This document shows, piece by piece, positions 15,298 through 24,455 of a stretch of 46,463 nt of DNA. This stretch comes from Chloroflexota bacterium (GTDB lineage: Bacteria; Chloroflexota; Dehalococcoidia; UBA3495), in assembly GCA_022563275.1 (NCBI GenBank), contig JADFNR010000008.1:1-46463 (forward strand), in the 5' to 3' direction. The translations under genes and the position numbers were made by a program. Numbering within the stretch: position 1 is the first letter of the stretch; each line of letters starts with the position of its first letter. The notes beneath the pieces are model-generated. The model had not been told where the DNA came from. It was given only the letters and a program-made list of their open reading frames with translations, and ran no database searches.

Positions 15298-16672
15298 CTC
15301 AGTAACCGCGGTCGCGATGTTCCTGGAGAGCTGTTCGCTCTACCTGGTCTTCGCGGCGTTGGGGGCCGTCCTCAACCAACCGGGGATCGTCCTGCCGTTC
15401 TGGCTGGTGTTGCTGGCGCTGGGCTCCTCATATCTCCTGATGTCCTACATCCTCTCGGTCAACGTCAATCCGCGCATCAGAGGCCTGATGGGCCTTGCCA
15501 CCGGACTCCCAGCGTTGTTGGTCATGACCAACATGAATACCGGTCTTGGCTATGTTCCGATGAACACGATCATCTCTGGCGACATCGTTTCCACGGTAGC
15601 CATCATCGGGACCTTGGTGTTCTTGATCGTCGTCTGGTGGCGGGGTTCCAGCGTGGCCCAAGAGGTTATATCGCTGGATGCGGTGCGCGCCGCTTTCCTG
15701 TGGGGCCTGGGCGTGCTGTTCGCCACCGCCCTGGTGGACAGTTTGGTGGAGGAGCGGGTGGTCAACGGCTTCTTGGTGGTAGGATTCTTCGCGGTTGGCC
15801 TGCTGGGGCTTTCCCTGGCCCGGTTCTCCTCGGAGAGCGGAGAGACCCACACCATGTCCCGCGAATGGATCATGCCTATCGTGGTCAGCGTTGCCGCGGT
15901 GGTTTTCTTCGGACTGGTCATCAGCGCCATCGGGCTGGGCGGTTTGGACGATGTGACGCGGGGAATCGTGAAATTCGGCGGCGCGGCCGGGTTCTGGATC
16001 CTGCGGCCGGTCTTGCTGCTGATGGGGTTGTTCGCCGGCCTGATCGTGGCCCTCGGCAACTGGGTATCGGGGATGTTTGGATCAGGCGACTTTACGGGGT
16101 TGATGGATGCTCAGCAGCGGTTGGACGATTTCCACGAGGGGCTCAGACTGCAGAGCGAAGAGAAAGAACCTTCAACGGCCCTGGTCACCATACTAAAATG
16201 GTTGGCGTTGGCCGTGGCGTCGTCGGTGGCGGGGTGGTTGGTCTACCGGTTATTCCGGTCCCGGCGGTTCAAGAGCCAGGAGGGTGATGTTGAAGAGACT
16301 AGGGAGTCGCTTTTCACCTGGAGACGGGCCAACGACGATGTAGCCGGGATGATTGCCGCCTGGTGGAACAGGATGTTTCCGGTGCAAGAAAAGAAGTTGG
16401 ACGGAGGCAAGGACCCCGCCACGCCCAGGGAGTTTTACCACGGTTTCTTGGGGCTGGCCACCCGGTTGGGCCGTCCTCGCCGTGACTGGGAAACCCCCCA
16501 CGAGCATCAACGGGGCCTATGGGGCCTCCTGCCAACCGACCCGGTCTACCGGATCGTGCAGCGGTTCCAGCGCTCGCATTACGGGCGGGGTGGGTCTGAC
16601 GATACGGGCATCGACGACCTGCGAAAGGACTGGAAAGAGATAAACGACTTCGTGGACGAAGAGGACCTTTAG
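15275..16672 (+). CDS. multi-pass membrane protein of a MoxR-DUF58 operon, DUF4129-like C-terminus
   Basis: 465 residues. Roughly the first 280 form about seven membrane segments, then another segment near 305-325 precedes a soluble C-terminal tail. The tail, with TPREFYHGFLGLATRLGRPR and ETPHEHQRGLWGLLP, resembles the DUF4129 domain found at the end of transglutaminase-type proteins in MoxR operons. The transglutaminase domain usually placed between the two is absent: no Cys-His-Asp core is seen. It may be a membrane scaffold partner for DUF58 and MoxR. It begins inside the DUF58 gene and is the last gene of this operon. Confidence 0.78.
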   Translation: MSRSWRINSVTAVAMFLESCSLYLVFAALGAVLNQPGIVLPFWLVLLALGSSYLLMSYILSVNVNPRIRGLMGLATGLPALLVMTNMNTGLGYVPMNTIISGDIVSTVAIIGTLVFLIVVWWRGSSVAQEVISLDAVRAAFLWGLGVLFATALVDSLVEERVVNGFLVVGFFAVGLLGLSLARFSSESGETHTMSREWIMPIVVSVAAVVFFGLVISAIGLGGLDDVTRGIVKFGGAAGFWILRPVLLLMGLFAGLIVALGNWVSGMFGSGDFTGLMDAQQRLDDFHEGLRLQSEEKEPSTALVTILKWLALAVASSVAGWLVYRLFRSRRFKSQEGDVEETRESLFTWRRANDDVAGMIAAWWNRMFPVQEKKLDGGKDPATPREFYHGFLGLATRLGRPRRDWETPHEHQRGLWGLLPTDPVYRIVQRFQRSHYGRGGSDDTGIDDLRKDWKEINDFVDEEDL

Positions 16673-16711
16673 CCCCGTTGTTTTCGGGACTTAGCACCAG
16701 ACTGGGTCCGG

Positions 16712-17599
16712 TTATTTCTTGCTTCCGGCTCGCAGCTCGTCAAGCGCTTCTTTGATCTCTTCGAATCTGACGTATCTGACGTTGCCGTCGAAGGCGGACG
16801 ATGTGATCAGTATCCCCAGGAACTCGCCGAATTTGTTGAACACCCCGCCTCCGCTCATGCCGTTTGTCGCGGCGGCGTCCACCTGACCGATGGCGAAATC
16901 GCCGGGACGGATGTTCCACAAAGCCCCGATGCGGCCAAAGGTGACCAGAGGAATATTGGTTGAGATATTTGGAACGAACCCGATCAAAGCGACCTCGTAT
17001 CCGATATCCGCTACGAACCGCTGCGATAGGTTGGCGAACACCTGGTTCGCGATAGGCAGCTCGATGGTCAAACCCGGAGCGGGGTCGTCCAAGGTGAGCA
17101 GCGCGAGATCGCGGCCGGTGTCGTACCCGGTAACCGTGGCCCGTTGAAACACCCCGCCTTGCACAGAGACATCCACCCGGCTGGCCCCGGTGATCACGTG
17201 CTCCGCGGTGATTATCTCAGTGGGCGAGATGCGCACTCCCGATCCCTGGGAAAAGATTAGATTGATATACGTGACGGCGGCCCGCATGTCGCCGATAAAA
17301 TCGGCAAAATCCGGTAGCGGCTCCCCGGGCAACCCCTCCGGGCCCCTGGGACCCACGAACCCGGGGAATCCCCGTGAGCCGGTGCCGCCTGCGCTTCCCT
17401 CGGGCCCCCGCTCACCTTGAACGCCCTGCGGGCCTGGATTCCCTGCCAAGCCGGGTTCGCCGGATTCGCCAGCCACACCCTGGCACGCCAACAGGGCGAG
17501 CACGCCAAAAACAGCCAATGCCACCAGGACCGGCCTGAGACGGATTCTGAAACGGATTCTGAAGGGAAGATTGCCGCGAGGTGTTTTCAAGCTATACAC
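16712..17599 (-). CDS. lipoprotein trypsin-like serine protease with collagen-like stalk
   Basis: 295 residues, read from a GTG start. Arg-rich N-terminus, hydrophobic core and lipobox LLAC (Cys39) indicate export and lipid anchoring. Residues 41-94 are 18 uninterrupted Gly-X-Y triplets (for example GEP, GNP, GFP), a collagen-like stalk. Residues about 100-290 form a trypsin/HtrA-type fold with a plausible triad: His134 in TAEHVITGA, Asp164 in TGRDLALL and Ser249 in [10 protein letters not shown]. The serine motif is GMSGGG rather than GNSGGP. It has no PDZ domain. It is divergent from the MFS transporter. Probably a surface protease held away from the membrane; the substrate is unknown. Confidence 0.85.
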   Translation of the reverse strand: MYSLKTPRGNLPFRIRFRIRLRPVLVALAVFGVLALLACQGVAGESGEPGLAGNPGPQGVQGERGPEGSAGGTGSRGFPGFVGPRGPEGLPGEPLPDFADFIGDMRAAVTYINLIFSQGSGVRISPTEIITAEHVITGASRVDVSVQGGVFQRATVTGYDTGRDLALLTLDDPAPGLTIELPIANQVFANLSQRFVADIGYEVALIGFVPNISTNIPLVTFGRIGALWNIRPGDFAIGQVDAAATNGMSGGGVFNKFGEFLGILITSSAFDGNVRYVRFEEIKEALDELRAGSKK

Positions 17600-17693
17600 T
17601 GGTCGCCGGTGAGTGACCGCCGTGGCGGACCCGCTGTCGCGTCCCGGCGTTTTTTCTTTGGCTTTTTAATATACGTGGGTCCAAAAATTTCCG

Positions 17694-18971
17694 ATGTACC
17701 GACTCGTAAATAGGCTGCCGTTTTTCTACGGTTGGACCATTCTTTTCGCGGCCGGCAGTTCCATGGTCGTCCGAAACGCCGCCGCCAGTTTAACACTGGC
17801 CGTTTTCATCTTTCCCATGTCCGAAGACCTGGGGTGGAGCCGGACCCTCATCGCCGGGGCCGCCAGTCTGGGCGGCCTGGTGGCCACGGTGGCCTCGCCG
17901 GTGGTGGGCTGGGCCCTGGACCGGTACGGCGCCCGGGTGATACTGACCGGCAGCGTACTCATTCTAGGACTTTCAACCATGTCGTTGGCCTGGGCCACGA
18001 CGCCCATTGCGTTCTATCTGGCCTATGCCACCGGGCGCGTCCTATTTTCCAGCCCAATGAACATCGGTTCTTCGGTGGTTGTGTCTAGATGGTTCATCAG
18101 ACGGCGGGGCCGGGCCACGGGAATCTTGTTCCTTTCCCATTCTCTGGGCATGATTACCTTTCCCCTTATAGCCGGGTTGGTGATCAAATACCGTGGTTGG
18201 GAGGATGCCTGGATCGTGTTGGGAGTCTTGGTCTGGGTGTTGGCACTGGGGCCGGTGTCGCTGCTGGTGCGGCAGAGCCCGGAATCGATGGGTCTACTGC
18301 CCGACGGAGACCCGCCGGACCAACTGGCCGCCGGCAGGGAAACGGAAGCCGCCGCCGATGAGTCAAGCTGGACCCTGAGGGAGGCCGTCCGCACTCCCGC
18401 TTTTTGGCTGTTGGCGCTGGCCACCGGCTCCTTGTTCCTGCTTCAATCCGGCACAAACATCCATCAGGGGGCCTATTTCCTAGACCAGGGACTGGGCTTG
18501 GGCGTTTCAGCGGCTTCCTTGAGTCTAAACGCGGTTTTCACTGGTGTTGGCAGTCTGTTTTGGGGTTGGCTGGTGGACCGGGTCCCCGTCCGGTACACCT
18601 ACGCCGCTGTCGCGTTGATGATGGCGGTGGCGCTGGTCTTGTTCCCCCTGGCCGACACTACGGTCGAGGCCCTGGCCGTGGCTTCCATATTCGGAATGGC
18701 CGTGGGCGGGATCTTGGTGGTGCCCGTGGTGGCCTACGCCAACTACTTCGGCCGCCGTTCGCTGAGCGCCATCCGGGGCGTGACTGAGCCCTTCGTTTCC
18801 CTGGGCCAGGCCATCGGAGCGGTATTCTCCGGCATCATCTACGACGTGACCGGCAGCTATAAAGACGCGTTTCTGATCCTGTCCATCCTGGGCTTCGCCA
18901 CCATCGCCATGCTGCTGGCCACCAGGGCGCCGACCAAGGCGGGGGCAGCGTCGGAAGCGGACCGCGAATAG
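17694..18971 (+). CDS. MFS transporter, monocarboxylate/oxalate-formate antiporter-like
   Basis: 425 residues with 12 predicted membrane spans in two halves separated by a hydrophilic loop (about 195-225). The loop motif GWALDRYGARVIL matches the MFS motif between helices 2 and 3, and GWLVDRVPVRYT repeats it in the second half. The opening FFYGWTILFAAGSSM resembles the oxalate/formate and monocarboxylate subgroup. The substrate is probably an organic anion, but that is inference. The ATG at 17694 has no strong ribosome site. The neighbours are a divergent protease and a small antitoxin-like gene. Confidence 0.88.
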   Translation: MYRLVNRLPFFYGWTILFAAGSSMVVRNAAASLTLAVFIFPMSEDLGWSRTLIAGAASLGGLVATVASPVVGWALDRYGARVILTGSVLILGLSTMSLAWATTPIAFYLAYATGRVLFSSPMNIGSSVVVSRWFIRRRGRATGILFLSHSLGMITFPLIAGLVIKYRGWEDAWIVLGVLVWVLALGPVSLLVRQSPESMGLLPDGDPPDQLAAGRETEAAADESSWTLREAVRTPAFWLLALATGSLFLLQSGTNIHQGAYFLDQGLGLGVSAASLSLNAVFTGVGSLFWGWLVDRVPVRYTYAAVALMMAVALVLFPLADTTVEALAVASIFGMAVGGILVVPVVAYANYFGRRSLSAIRGVTEPFVSLGQAIGAVFSGIIYDVTGSYKDAFLILSILGFATIAMLLATRAPTKAGAASEADRE

Positions 18972-19060
18972 ACTGTCACTGACCTAGGCGGCGTTTCCTA
19001 TGTCTTGTGCCAACGTATAACATGGATAACATGATTTCGATGCGTAAGCGGAGGACGGCC

Positions 19061-19285
19061 ATGGCCGAAGACCCGGAGGAAATAGAGAGGCTCTGGATCG
19101 TTGAAGCTAAAAGAAGAGCCCAAGAGCTTCAGGAAAATCCCGGTATTGGGATTCCGGCCGAAGTAGTATTTAAGAGACTGAGGTCTGAACGCCAAGCCAT
19201 TGAACGCGGGCTGGCCGATGCAGATGCCAAGCGCACCATCTCAAACGAGGAGATGGCGCGGCGTATTCGTTCGTGGCAGATTTAA
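19061..19285 (+). CDS. small addiction-module-like protein (antitoxin-like), orphan
   Basis: The ATG at 19061 has GGAGG 7 nt upstream and gives 74 residues. EEIERLWIVEAKRRAQELQE, then IPAEVVFKRLR, resembles the putative addiction-module component family (TIGR02574-like), which is normally the antitoxin of a RelE-type toxin. No RelE/ParE gene follows: the next gene is a convergent oxidoreductase. It may be a solitary antitoxin or a remnant. An upstream in-frame start near 19007 is less likely because it lacks a ribosome site. Confidence 0.65.
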   Translation: MAEDPEEIERLWIVEAKRRAQELQENPGIGIPAEVVFKRLRSERQAIERGLADADAKRTISNEEMARRIRSWQI

Positions 19286-19315
19286 GAAGACCTGAAATAT
19301 TAGGGCACTCGCCCC

Positions 19316-20215
19316 CTACCGAAACTCCGGCAAGACCTCTGAGGCAATCGTCTCCATGAGCCGCTTTAGGGCGGAGACGTCACCAGAGTTCAGGGCCAAC
19401 ACCATGTGGTCAACCCCCGCGTCTTGGTAGGCTTTTATTGAGGCCACCATCATGGCCGGGTCGTGGCCGGGTAGAGTCGTCCGGCTGGCGGCCCGGTCGC
19501 TGGATGGCTGGCCGTGCACCTCGACTTCAACCCTGGTTGACCAGGCCATCTTACTGGGGTCCCTCCCCGCGGTTGCCGCCGTTTCGGTGATCTCCCGCTT
19601 GGTCAGGGCATATCCCTCCGGCGAGACACCGGTGGGATGCCAGCCATCGCCCCGCAGGGCAGTCCGTTTGACCGCTCCGGGGCTGGAACCGCCGACCCAC
19701 ACCGGAATGGTGGACTGCACCGGTTTGGGCGAGAAGTAGAGGTCCGAGAAATCCCAGCGCTTGCTCTGGTAGCGGGGCAGATGGTTGGACCAGAGCTCCT
19801 TCATGATGTCGATGCACTCATCGGTAAGTGAGCCCCTCTGGCGCATGGATATGCCCAGGGCATCGAATTCCTCGGTCATCGCTCCCACGCCCACGCCCAG
19901 GATAACCCTGCCGCCGGACATCTGGTCCAGAGTGGCGGCGTATTTGGCCAGTTCAACCGGGTTGTGATACGGAAGCACCAGCACCGAGGTGCCCAGGGTA
20001 ACTTTTGACGTCGTGGCCGCCAGGTAAGAGAGGGTGGCCATGGGATGGTAGTAGGGCTTGTCCGCCAACCGCTCGCGGATGTATCCGGTGTTGAACAGGT
20101 GGTCCATGACCCAGACCGAGTCGTAGCCCAGATCTTCGGCCAGGGGGCCGAATTCCAAAACCTGTTGCGGGTCCTCAACACCCCAGTTATTGGGAATAGT
20201 CACACCGAACTTCAC
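19316..20215 (-). CDS. LLM-class (luciferase-like) flavin/F420-dependent oxidoreductase
   Basis: 299-residue TIM-barrel oxidoreductase of the bacterial luciferase superfamily. MKFGVTIPNNWG, YDSVWVMDHLF, TSKVTLGTSVLVLPYHNPV and GRVILGVGVGAMTEEF are the family landmarks; IPVWVGGSSPGAVKRTA precedes the active-site end. Many relatives use F420, others FMN; the cofactor cannot be fixed here. GTG start with AAGGAG about 7 nt upstream. It is the last gene of a minus-strand run, 46 nt after ribH, whose product lies on the flavin pathway. Confidence 0.92.
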   Translation of the reverse strand: MKFGVTIPNNWGVEDPQQVLEFGPLAEDLGYDSVWVMDHLFNTGYIRERLADKPYYHPMATLSYLAATTSKVTLGTSVLVLPYHNPVELAKYAATLDQMSGGRVILGVGVGAMTEEFDALGISMRQRGSLTDECIDIMKELWSNHLPRYQSKRWDFSDLYFSPKPVQSTIPVWVGGSSPGAVKRTALRGDGWHPTGVSPEGYALTKREITETAATAGRDPSKMAWSTRVEVEVHGQPSSDRAASRTTLPGHDPAMMVASIKAYQDAGVDHMVLALNSGDVSALKRLMETIASEVLPEFR

Positions 20216-20261
20216 GGGAATCTCCTTGGTATTTGAGATGTGAGGACGGAAAACTGGGGGA

Positions 20262-20735
20262 CTAGGCGGTGTTGGCGGCCTCGATGAGGCGTGCCGTCTC
20301 GATGGCGGCGACGGCCGTGTTGGCCCCCATGTTGCCCGACTTGCCTCCGGCCCGGTTCAAGGCCTGCTCCATGTTCTCGGTGGTCAGCACGCCGAAGATG
20401 GTCGGCACCCCGGTTTCCAGGGCCACGGAACTTATGCCACCGGCGGCCTGACTGGCCACCAGGTCGTAGTGGGAGGTCTCGCCGCGTATGACCGCCCCGA
20501 GACAGATGACTGCCTGGTACCGGCCGGACTTGGCCAGGGCCTTGGCCACCACGGGCAACTCGAATGCCCCGGGGACCCAACTGACCGTGATGTCTTCGTC
20601 CCGGACCCCGTGACGGATCAGCGTCTCGACGGCTGAGTCCAGCAGCTTCCTGGTTATGACTTCATTGAAACGGGCAACGATCACTCCTACATGCAGTCCT
20701 TGACCGTTCATGTCGCCCTTTAATTCTTTGGGCAC
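20262..20735 (-). CDS. ribH: 6,7-dimethyl-8-ribityllumazine synthase
   Basis: Condenses 5-amino-6-ribitylamino-uracil with 3,4-dihydroxybutanone-4-phosphate, the penultimate step of riboflavin synthesis. Hallmarks are [44 protein letters not shown] with the catalytic His, and [20 protein letters not shown] followed by GKSGN. 157 residues is the usual length. The start is GTG, with AGGAG upstream. No other rib gene is in the window, so the pathway is split in this genome. Confidence 0.97.
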   Translation of the reverse strand: MPKELKGDMNGQGLHVGVIVARFNEVITRKLLDSAVETLIRHGVRDEDITVSWVPGAFELPVVAKALAKSGRYQAVICLGAVIRGETSHYDLVASQAAGGISSVALETGVPTIFGVLTTENMEQALNRAGGKSGNMGANTAVAAIETARLIEAANTA

Positions 20736-20768
20736 GCTTATTTCTCCTGGTGCAGTTTGTTTGCGGCT

Positions 20769-21491
20769 TTAGGCCTGGACCGGTGCGGAATCGGGTTGCC
20801 GGCGCACTCCGCACTGGATGATCTTTTCGACGAATTCGGTTTCGGTCACAACCCCGGCGAACTGGGTCAACTCGTTCACCACCGTCAGGGGGACCGACCG
20901 GACACCGTACTGTTGGGCCAGGGCGGGGAATTCCTCGATCTCCACCACGTCCCCGGTGATATTTTCGTTCTCCAACGCCAGGGCGTGGGCCAACCGGGCC
21001 ATGGGTGGGCACTCGGCGCTGGCCGGATTGACGAACACCTGGATGTGTACCGGTTGGTTGATCCCGCGCAGTTTCTTCCGCGTGTCCATGCTCAGAGGAC
21101 TGACGCCCCGGGAGATGGTCTTGATGTTTTCCACGATGACGGCTAGCTGATAGCCCATGGGCATTCCAAAGAACCTAAGCTTCGGGCCGCCGTTTGGTCC
21201 CCCTTTGAGGCCAAAGGCGATGGCCGGCACCTTGGTTATCCCTTCGTCGCGGGCCAGGCCGGGCTGGGCGTATACATCGATTGTTTCAAGGTGGACCTTT
21301 GGCGACAGCGCCGCCAATTCCTCCAACATCTGCTGAGTCTGGACACAGTATCTGCATTCCCTGCCCGGCACGGCGATGGGGGAGGGGCGTTGGGTGAACA
21401 AGCGCAGTTCTACCTCAGCCTTGAGGTCCTTTCTAAAGGTCCGCTTAAGCTGGGCCTTTTGTTGGTCTGGGATCAGCGCCTGCTGGGTCAT
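20769..21491 (-). CDS. tandem thioredoxin-fold protein, protein disulfide oxidoreductase-like
   Basis: 240 residues with two thioredoxin-like halves. The first has a CxxC site (Cys46-Arg-Tyr-Cys49) and a cis-Pro in TKVPAIAF. The second has the matching cis-Pro in RSVPLTVV, but its active site is reduced to a single Cys161 in SAECPPM. This resembles PDO/glutaredoxin-like proteins of archaea and thermophiles (two Trx units), in which both halves normally carry CxxC. Likely a cytoplasmic dithiol oxidoreductase; no signal peptide. The ATG at 21491 has AGGAG upstream. Its electron donor is unknown. Confidence 0.85.
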   Translation of the reverse strand: MTQQALIPDQQKAQLKRTFRKDLKAEVELRLFTQRPSPIAVPGRECRYCVQTQQMLEELAALSPKVHLETIDVYAQPGLARDEGITKVPAIAFGLKGGPNGGPKLRFFGMPMGYQLAVIVENIKTISRGVSPLSMDTRKKLRGINQPVHIQVFVNPASAECPPMARLAHALALENENITGDVVEIEEFPALAQQYGVRSVPLTVVNELTQFAGVVTETEFVEKIIQCGVRRQPDSAPVQA

Positions 21492-21571
21492 TCACCGGTC
21501 TCCTGTCATCATCTGCTCTTAATCGGGGGCAGGCCCCTAGGTGGAGACCAGTTTACACGGGAAGCAGTGGG

Positions 21572-22183
21572 TTATCCAGCTTTGTCCAGCAGGTCGCGGA
21601 TGGTGAACATACGCTGAAACAGGGTGAAACACGAGACTACGGCGATGGCCAGCAGGAACCACTCGATCTGGCCAACGATCAGCCCCACCCCCAGCAACAC
21701 GACCCGCTCCGGGCGGGTCATCAACCCCGACTTGGTGAACACGCCCAGGCCCTCGCCTCGGGCGCGGAGATAGCTGACAGCCTGGGAGAAGATGAGCGCC
21801 AGAAGCAGCACCGTGATGAAGAAGATCTGCCGGTCCTCGCTGATGTCGTCCCGCAGCGCGAATACCGCAATGCCGACGAATAACGCGGCCTCGCTGAGCC
21901 GGTCAAAGACGGAGTCCAACAGGGCTCCAAAGGGGCTGACCTTGCCGGTGAGTCTGGCCAGCGCCCCGTCCATCAGGTCCAGTCCGCCGGCGAACAGAAA
22001 CACTATCCCGCCGGCCAGCAGCCAACCGGCGCCGACCAGGTAGGCGGAAACCACGGTGATCAAGAAACCGAGGATGGTGATGCCGTTGGGGCTGAACTTG
22101 AGCGCCCTGAAGAACTTGGCACCCGGCAACTCTACGTAGCGGAGGACCGCGCCCCTAACCCGTTCGCGTCCCGGTAGAGCCAT
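21572..22183 (-). CDS. CDP-alcohol phosphatidyltransferase, likely phosphatidylinositol(-phosphate) synthase type
   Basis: Integral-membrane enzyme that joins CDP-diacylglycerol to an alcohol. The full signature D-x2-DG-x2-AR-x8-G-x3-D-x3-D is present: Asp69, Asp72, Gly73, Ala76, Arg77, Gly86, Asp90 and Asp94 from the chosen ATG at 22183. About six membrane helices follow. A TTG start at 22231 is possible but would overlap the glycosyltransferase further. Directly upstream are a PimA-like glycosyltransferase and inositol-3-phosphate synthase, so inositol-1-phosphate is the likeliest acceptor, as in mycobacterial PgsA1-type enzymes. The class is certain; acceptor identity is inferred from context. 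Confidence 0.88.
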   Translation of the reverse strand: MALPGRERVRGAVLRYVELPGAKFFRALKFSPNGITILGFLITVVSAYLVGAGWLLAGGIVFLFAGGLDLMDGALARLTGKVSPFGALLDSVFDRLSEAALFVGIAVFALRDDISEDRQIFFITVLLLALIFSQAVSYLRARGEGLGVFTKSGLMTRPERVVLLGVGLIVGQIEWFLLAIAVVSCFTLFQRMFTIRDLLDKAG

Positions 22184-23309
22184 TAGAAGAGCCGTTAACG
22201 GCCTGTAAACAAGTGTTGTAGTAATCCTCAACCCGGCCGGCCACCACTTCCCACCGGTATTCCTCGGCCGACCGGTTGCCCTGGCCGCCCAATTTGCTGC
22301 GCAGTTCGGGGTCGCGGACCAATATTCCCAGTGCGTTGGCCAGGGCGTCGCTATCTTTCTTTGGCACCAGCAGCCCCTGCTCGCCGTCGGTCACGATTCC
22401 CCGGTACCCCTCAATGTCGGAAACGACGACCGGTTTGCCCGCCGACATGGCCTCCAGCAAAACGATGCCGAAGCTCTCGGCGCCGGTGGCCGGAGAGCAG
22501 AAGATATCGGCGCTGGCGTAGTAGCGTGGCAGCTCATCGTAGGAGACCCGCCCCACGAATTCCACGTCCTGCAGGTTGCGGGAACTCATTACACTGTAGG
22601 ACTCTTTATCGGGGGACCCGGGGCCGACCACGATCAGCCGGATGTTTGGCTGCTCCCATTTCAGCTTGCTGTAGGCTTCCAACAGGTACCGCAGCCCCTT
22701 GCGCTTCTCCAAGCGGCCCACGAATAATATGTTCAGCTTGCCGTCTTGGTATTGAGGCAGCGGCGCGACATTGGATGAGAAATGCTTAAAGTCGATACCG
22801 TTGGGTATGATCTCGTAGTCTCCAGGGAAGGTGTTGTTTACATAACGGCGGGCGGCTGGAGATACGGCGATATTGCCATGGAGCCGTTTATGCCAGCGTT
22901 TGATTATCGGATGGGTGACGCGGTAGAGGTGCTGGCGGGCGTAGGACGCATGGAACGTTCCTACGTTCACCGAGTTGGAGAACTCCAGAACACATAATGG
23001 GAGTATGGGCGCCATCGGCTCATGCAGATGGATGATGTCGAACTGCTCTCGTTTCAACAACGCCCGGACCTTGGGATAGAGCCACCAAGAAAGGGAGACC
23101 CTGGCGATGGAGCCGCCGCTGGGAAGCGGGACCGAACGGCCCAGAGGAACCAACAGGTCGGCATCCTGAAAATCGCGGGAAGGGGAGTGCGGCGCCAACA
23201 CCTGTACGTCATGTCCGGAGCGGCCAAGCTCCCGTGACAACTGGGCGACGTGGGCCGTTACCCCGCCGGGCCAGGTGAAGTCGTACGGAGAAACCATGGC
23301 GATTTTCAC
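22155..23309 (-). CDS. GT4-family glycosyltransferase, PimA-like
   Basis: 384 residues, GT-B fold. N-terminus MKIAMVSPYDFTWPGGVTAH is close to phosphatidylinositol mannosyltransferase PimA as I remember it. Other landmarks are ILFVGRLEKRKGL, the E-x7-E motif in ESFGIVLLEAMSAGKPVV, and VSDIEGYRGIVTDGEQG. It probably transfers a sugar from an NDP or GDP donor to a lipid head group at the inner face of the membrane. It starts 33 nt after ino1 and overlaps the phosphatidyltransferase by 29 nt, so the three are likely coupled. The sugar and acceptor are not proven. Confidence 0.87.
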   Translation of the reverse strand: MKIAMVSPYDFTWPGGVTAHVAQLSRELGRSGHDVQVLAPHSPSRDFQDADLLVPLGRSVPLPSGGSIARVSLSWWLYPKVRALLKREQFDIIHLHEPMAPILPLCVLEFSNSVNVGTFHASYARQHLYRVTHPIIKRWHKRLHGNIAVSPAARRYVNNTFPGDYEIIPNGIDFKHFSSNVAPLPQYQDGKLNILFVGRLEKRKGLRYLLEAYSKLKWEQPNIRLIVVGPGSPDKESYSVMSSRNLQDVEFVGRVSYDELPRYYASADIFCSPATGAESFGIVLLEAMSAGKPVVVSDIEGYRGIVTDGEQGLLVPKKDSDALANALGILVRDPELRSKLGGQGNRSAEEYRWEVVAGRVEDYYNTCLQAVNGSSNGSTGTRTG

Positions 23310-23342
23310 GGTGTCACTCCCGTCCCATCGCCTTCCAAGGAC

Positions 23343-24425
23343 TCAGCTTCCTGATGATTCCTCGGCGATGAATGCCTCGACCAGATCTCTGGCTTGGTCG
23401 TCGGTGTATTGGATGGGGGGAGACTTCATAAAGTAGGCGCTAGCCCCTTCAACTGCTCCTCCCTGTCCGCGGTCCATTGCCAATTTCGCGCACCGGATGG
23501 CGTCGACCACCACTCCGGCGGAGTTGGGGCTGTCCCAGACTTCAAGCTTTAGCTCCAAGTTGATTGGAGCGCCGCCGAACAGGCGTCCCTCCATGCGGAT
23601 GTAGCACCATTTGCGGTCCTTCAACCAGGGCACGTGATCGCTGGGGCCGATGTGTATGTCATCGGGTGCTATTTCTTCGTCCATCTGAGAGGTGACGGAG
23701 GTGGTCTTGGATATCTTCTTGGAGGTCAACCGCTCCCGCTCCAGCATGTTCAGGAAATCGGTGTTGCCGCCAAAGTTCAACTGGTAGGTGTTGTCTATGG
23801 TTACGCCCCGGTCTTCGAATAGGCGGGTGAGGACGCGGTGGGTGATGGTGGCGCCCAATTGGGACTTGATGTCGTCGCCGACGATGGGCACGCCGCGCTC
23901 TTCGAAGCGGTTGCGCCAATACTCTTCTCGGGCCAGGAACACCGGGATGCAGTTGACCATCCCGCAGCGTGCGTTCAGTATCTGCTCAACATACCACTTG
24001 GTGGCCTGTTCGCTGCCCACCGGAAGGTAATTGATGACGATGTCAACTTCCCGCTCCACCAGGATGCCGGTGATGTCGGCGGTGGAGTGGGGAGATTTCT
24101 TGACGATATCGACCAGGTATTTACCCACGCTGTCGTGGGTCATTCCCCGCTCGACAATCACACCGGTCTTTGGAACTTCAGCGAACTTGAGGGTGTTGTT
24201 GGGCGGGGCGAATATCGCTTCCGACAGGTCCTTGCCCACCTTATTCTCGTCGATATCAAAGGCCGCCACCACCTCGATGTCTTCGATCCGGTAACCGCCG
24301 ATGGAATTGTGCATCACTCCGGTTACTTCGGCGTCGTCCGGAATCTCCACGTATTTATGTATCCCTTGGACCAGCGATGAGGCGCAGTTGCCCACGCCTA
24401 TGATTGCAACCTTGATCTTCCCCAC
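23343..24425 (-). CDS. ino1: inositol-3-phosphate synthase
   Basis: Converts glucose-6-phosphate to myo-inositol-phosphate with NAD. The Rossmann N-terminus is [20 protein letters not shown]. Family stretches include [57 protein letters not shown] and [13 protein letters not shown], ending in a catalytic-domain match ([19 protein letters not shown]). The GTG at 24425 is chosen because AAGGAG lies 8 nt upstream and VGKIKV is the natural start; a frame to 24506 is not needed. 360 residues matches the actinobacterial/archaeal short form. First gene of an inositol-lipid cluster. Confidence 0.95.
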   Translation of the reverse strand: MGKIKVAIIGVGNCASSLVQGIHKYVEIPDDAEVTGVMHNSIGGYRIEDIEVVAAFDIDENKVGKDLSEAIFAPPNNTLKFAEVPKTGVIVERGMTHDSVGKYLVDIVKKSPHSTADITGILVEREVDIVINYLPVGSEQATKWYVEQILNARCGMVNCIPVFLAREEYWRNRFEERGVPIVGDDIKSQLGATITHRVLTRLFEDRGVTIDNTYQLNFGGNTDFLNMLERERLTSKKISKTTSVTSQMDEEIAPDDIHIGPSDHVPWLKDRKWCYIRMEGRLFGGAPINLELKLEVWDSPNSAGVVVDAIRCAKLAMDRGQGGAVEGASAYFMKSPPIQYTDDQARDLVEAFIAEESSGS

Positions 24426-24455
24426 GGATATGGCTCCTTTTGCCCTTAACCAGCG

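Noticed and set aside
16673..16711. possible terminator after the MoxR operon
   Set aside because: Only a weak 4-5 bp stem and no T-run.
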